NCBI GenBank assembly: GCA_017654935.2
Contig: CM065711.1
Location: forward strand, 35,853,034 to 35,917,033
Length of the DNA stretch: 64,000 bases
Direction of reading: 5' to 3'
Source of the DNA: Phymorhynchus buccinoides
Taxonomy: Eukaryota > Mollusca > Gastropoda > Neogastropoda > Raphitomidae
Part shown: positions 63,660 to 64,000 of the stretch, piece by piece
Layout: each line of letters starts with the position of its first letter
Numbering within the stretch: position 1 is the stretch's first letter
Position numbers and translations under genes: made by a program
Notes under the pieces: model-generated
The model's database searches: none
Seen by the model: the letters and a program-made list of their open reading frames with translations, nothing else
Told to the model about the DNA's origin: nothing

Positions 63660-64000
63660 GAAGAGAGGTCATGTGCACACTCTTACACAGTGACACATCA
63701 CACACAATGACACACCACACATTTTAGGTCACACCACGAGTAAACCGCTTCATAAAACAAACACCAGTGATGCACACACACAATGACCACAGCACACAGT
63801 GACACACCACACACAGTGACACACACACACGTGTGACACACACACAGTGATTGCACACACAGAGTGACGCACACACAGTGACACACACACAGTGATGCAC
63901 ACACAGTGACACACACTACACACACAGTGACACACACACAGTGATGCACACACAGTGACACACACACACAGTGACACACACACATACAGTGAGTAGTGAC
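63660..64000 (+). repeat. CACACAGTGA minisatellite to window edge
   Basis: CACACAGTGACACA and CACACAGTGATGCA units alternate with irregular spacing. The cysteine/valine frames on the minus strand are artefacts. Confidence 0.9.

Overview
The window is animal nuclear DNA from a draft long-read assembly. The repeat content suggests a marine mollusc, possibly a gastropod: LINEs of Tx1/L1, CR1/Jockey, Rex1-like and L2 type, tRNA-derived SINEs with a conserved central domain, palindromic MITEs, and very abundant (CA)n, (GA)n and (AGT)n tracts. The few host exons have metazoan splice sites and long, repeat-filled introns. The organism call is inference; no species marker is present. Three gaps of exactly 500 N (1651-2150, 28254-28753, 59097-59596) split the window into four contigs, A to D.

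Layout. 1-8917: two long inverted arms, each an 83-bp satellite, a unique ~0.8 kb part and a ~100-bp inner repeat, enclosing GA/CT microsatellites and a broken Tx1/L1-like LINE. 9.1-13.0 kb: microsatellites, one minus-strand Ly6/uPAR-like exon (10033-10180) and two decayed LINEs carrying nested insertions. 13725-13888: first coding exon of a TTC39C-like gene (+), with YY1-like motifs. 14-16 kb: a rearranged CR1-like LINE and MITE relatives. 17.9-19.8 kb: a 184-bp satellite. 20.2-23.1 kb: LINE, SINE and MITE. 24.5-27.5 kb: SINE-like DNA and 38-bp and 29-bp tandem arrays, found again inverted and noisy at 59.8-62.9 kb.

Contig C (28.8-59.1 kb) holds the main gene. This is the 3' half of a CYP3-clan cytochrome P450 on the plus strand: K-helix exon 37021-37109, PERF-region exon 41338-41475, heme-binding exon 42560-42722 and C-terminal exon 44595-44681. 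A mirrored, indel-rich copy of the same region, with the same L2 and MITE insertions, lies at 28.75-34.55 kb on the minus strand; beside it is an I-helix exon (35039-35194) that the right side lacks. This is either an inverted gene duplication or a fold-back assembly artefact; the shared insertions and single-base deletions favour the artefact. Further right are a TIR element, a SINE, a near-complete CR1-like LINE, an exon for a membrane anchor (53364-53483) and a possible start exon (58469-58590). Contig D carries one exon of a GIMAP/AIG1-like GTPase (61780-61893).

The most unusual signal is that two unrelated exons each end in a minisatellite whose repeat unit contains the exon end plus its 5' splice site. 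In the P450 the unit is 57 bp, in frame, so alternative donors would add 19 or 38 residues. In the membrane-anchor exon the unit is about 23 bp. No CRISPR, operon or microbial system is present. The host genes shown are fragments of separate genes, and nothing in the sequence links them functionally.
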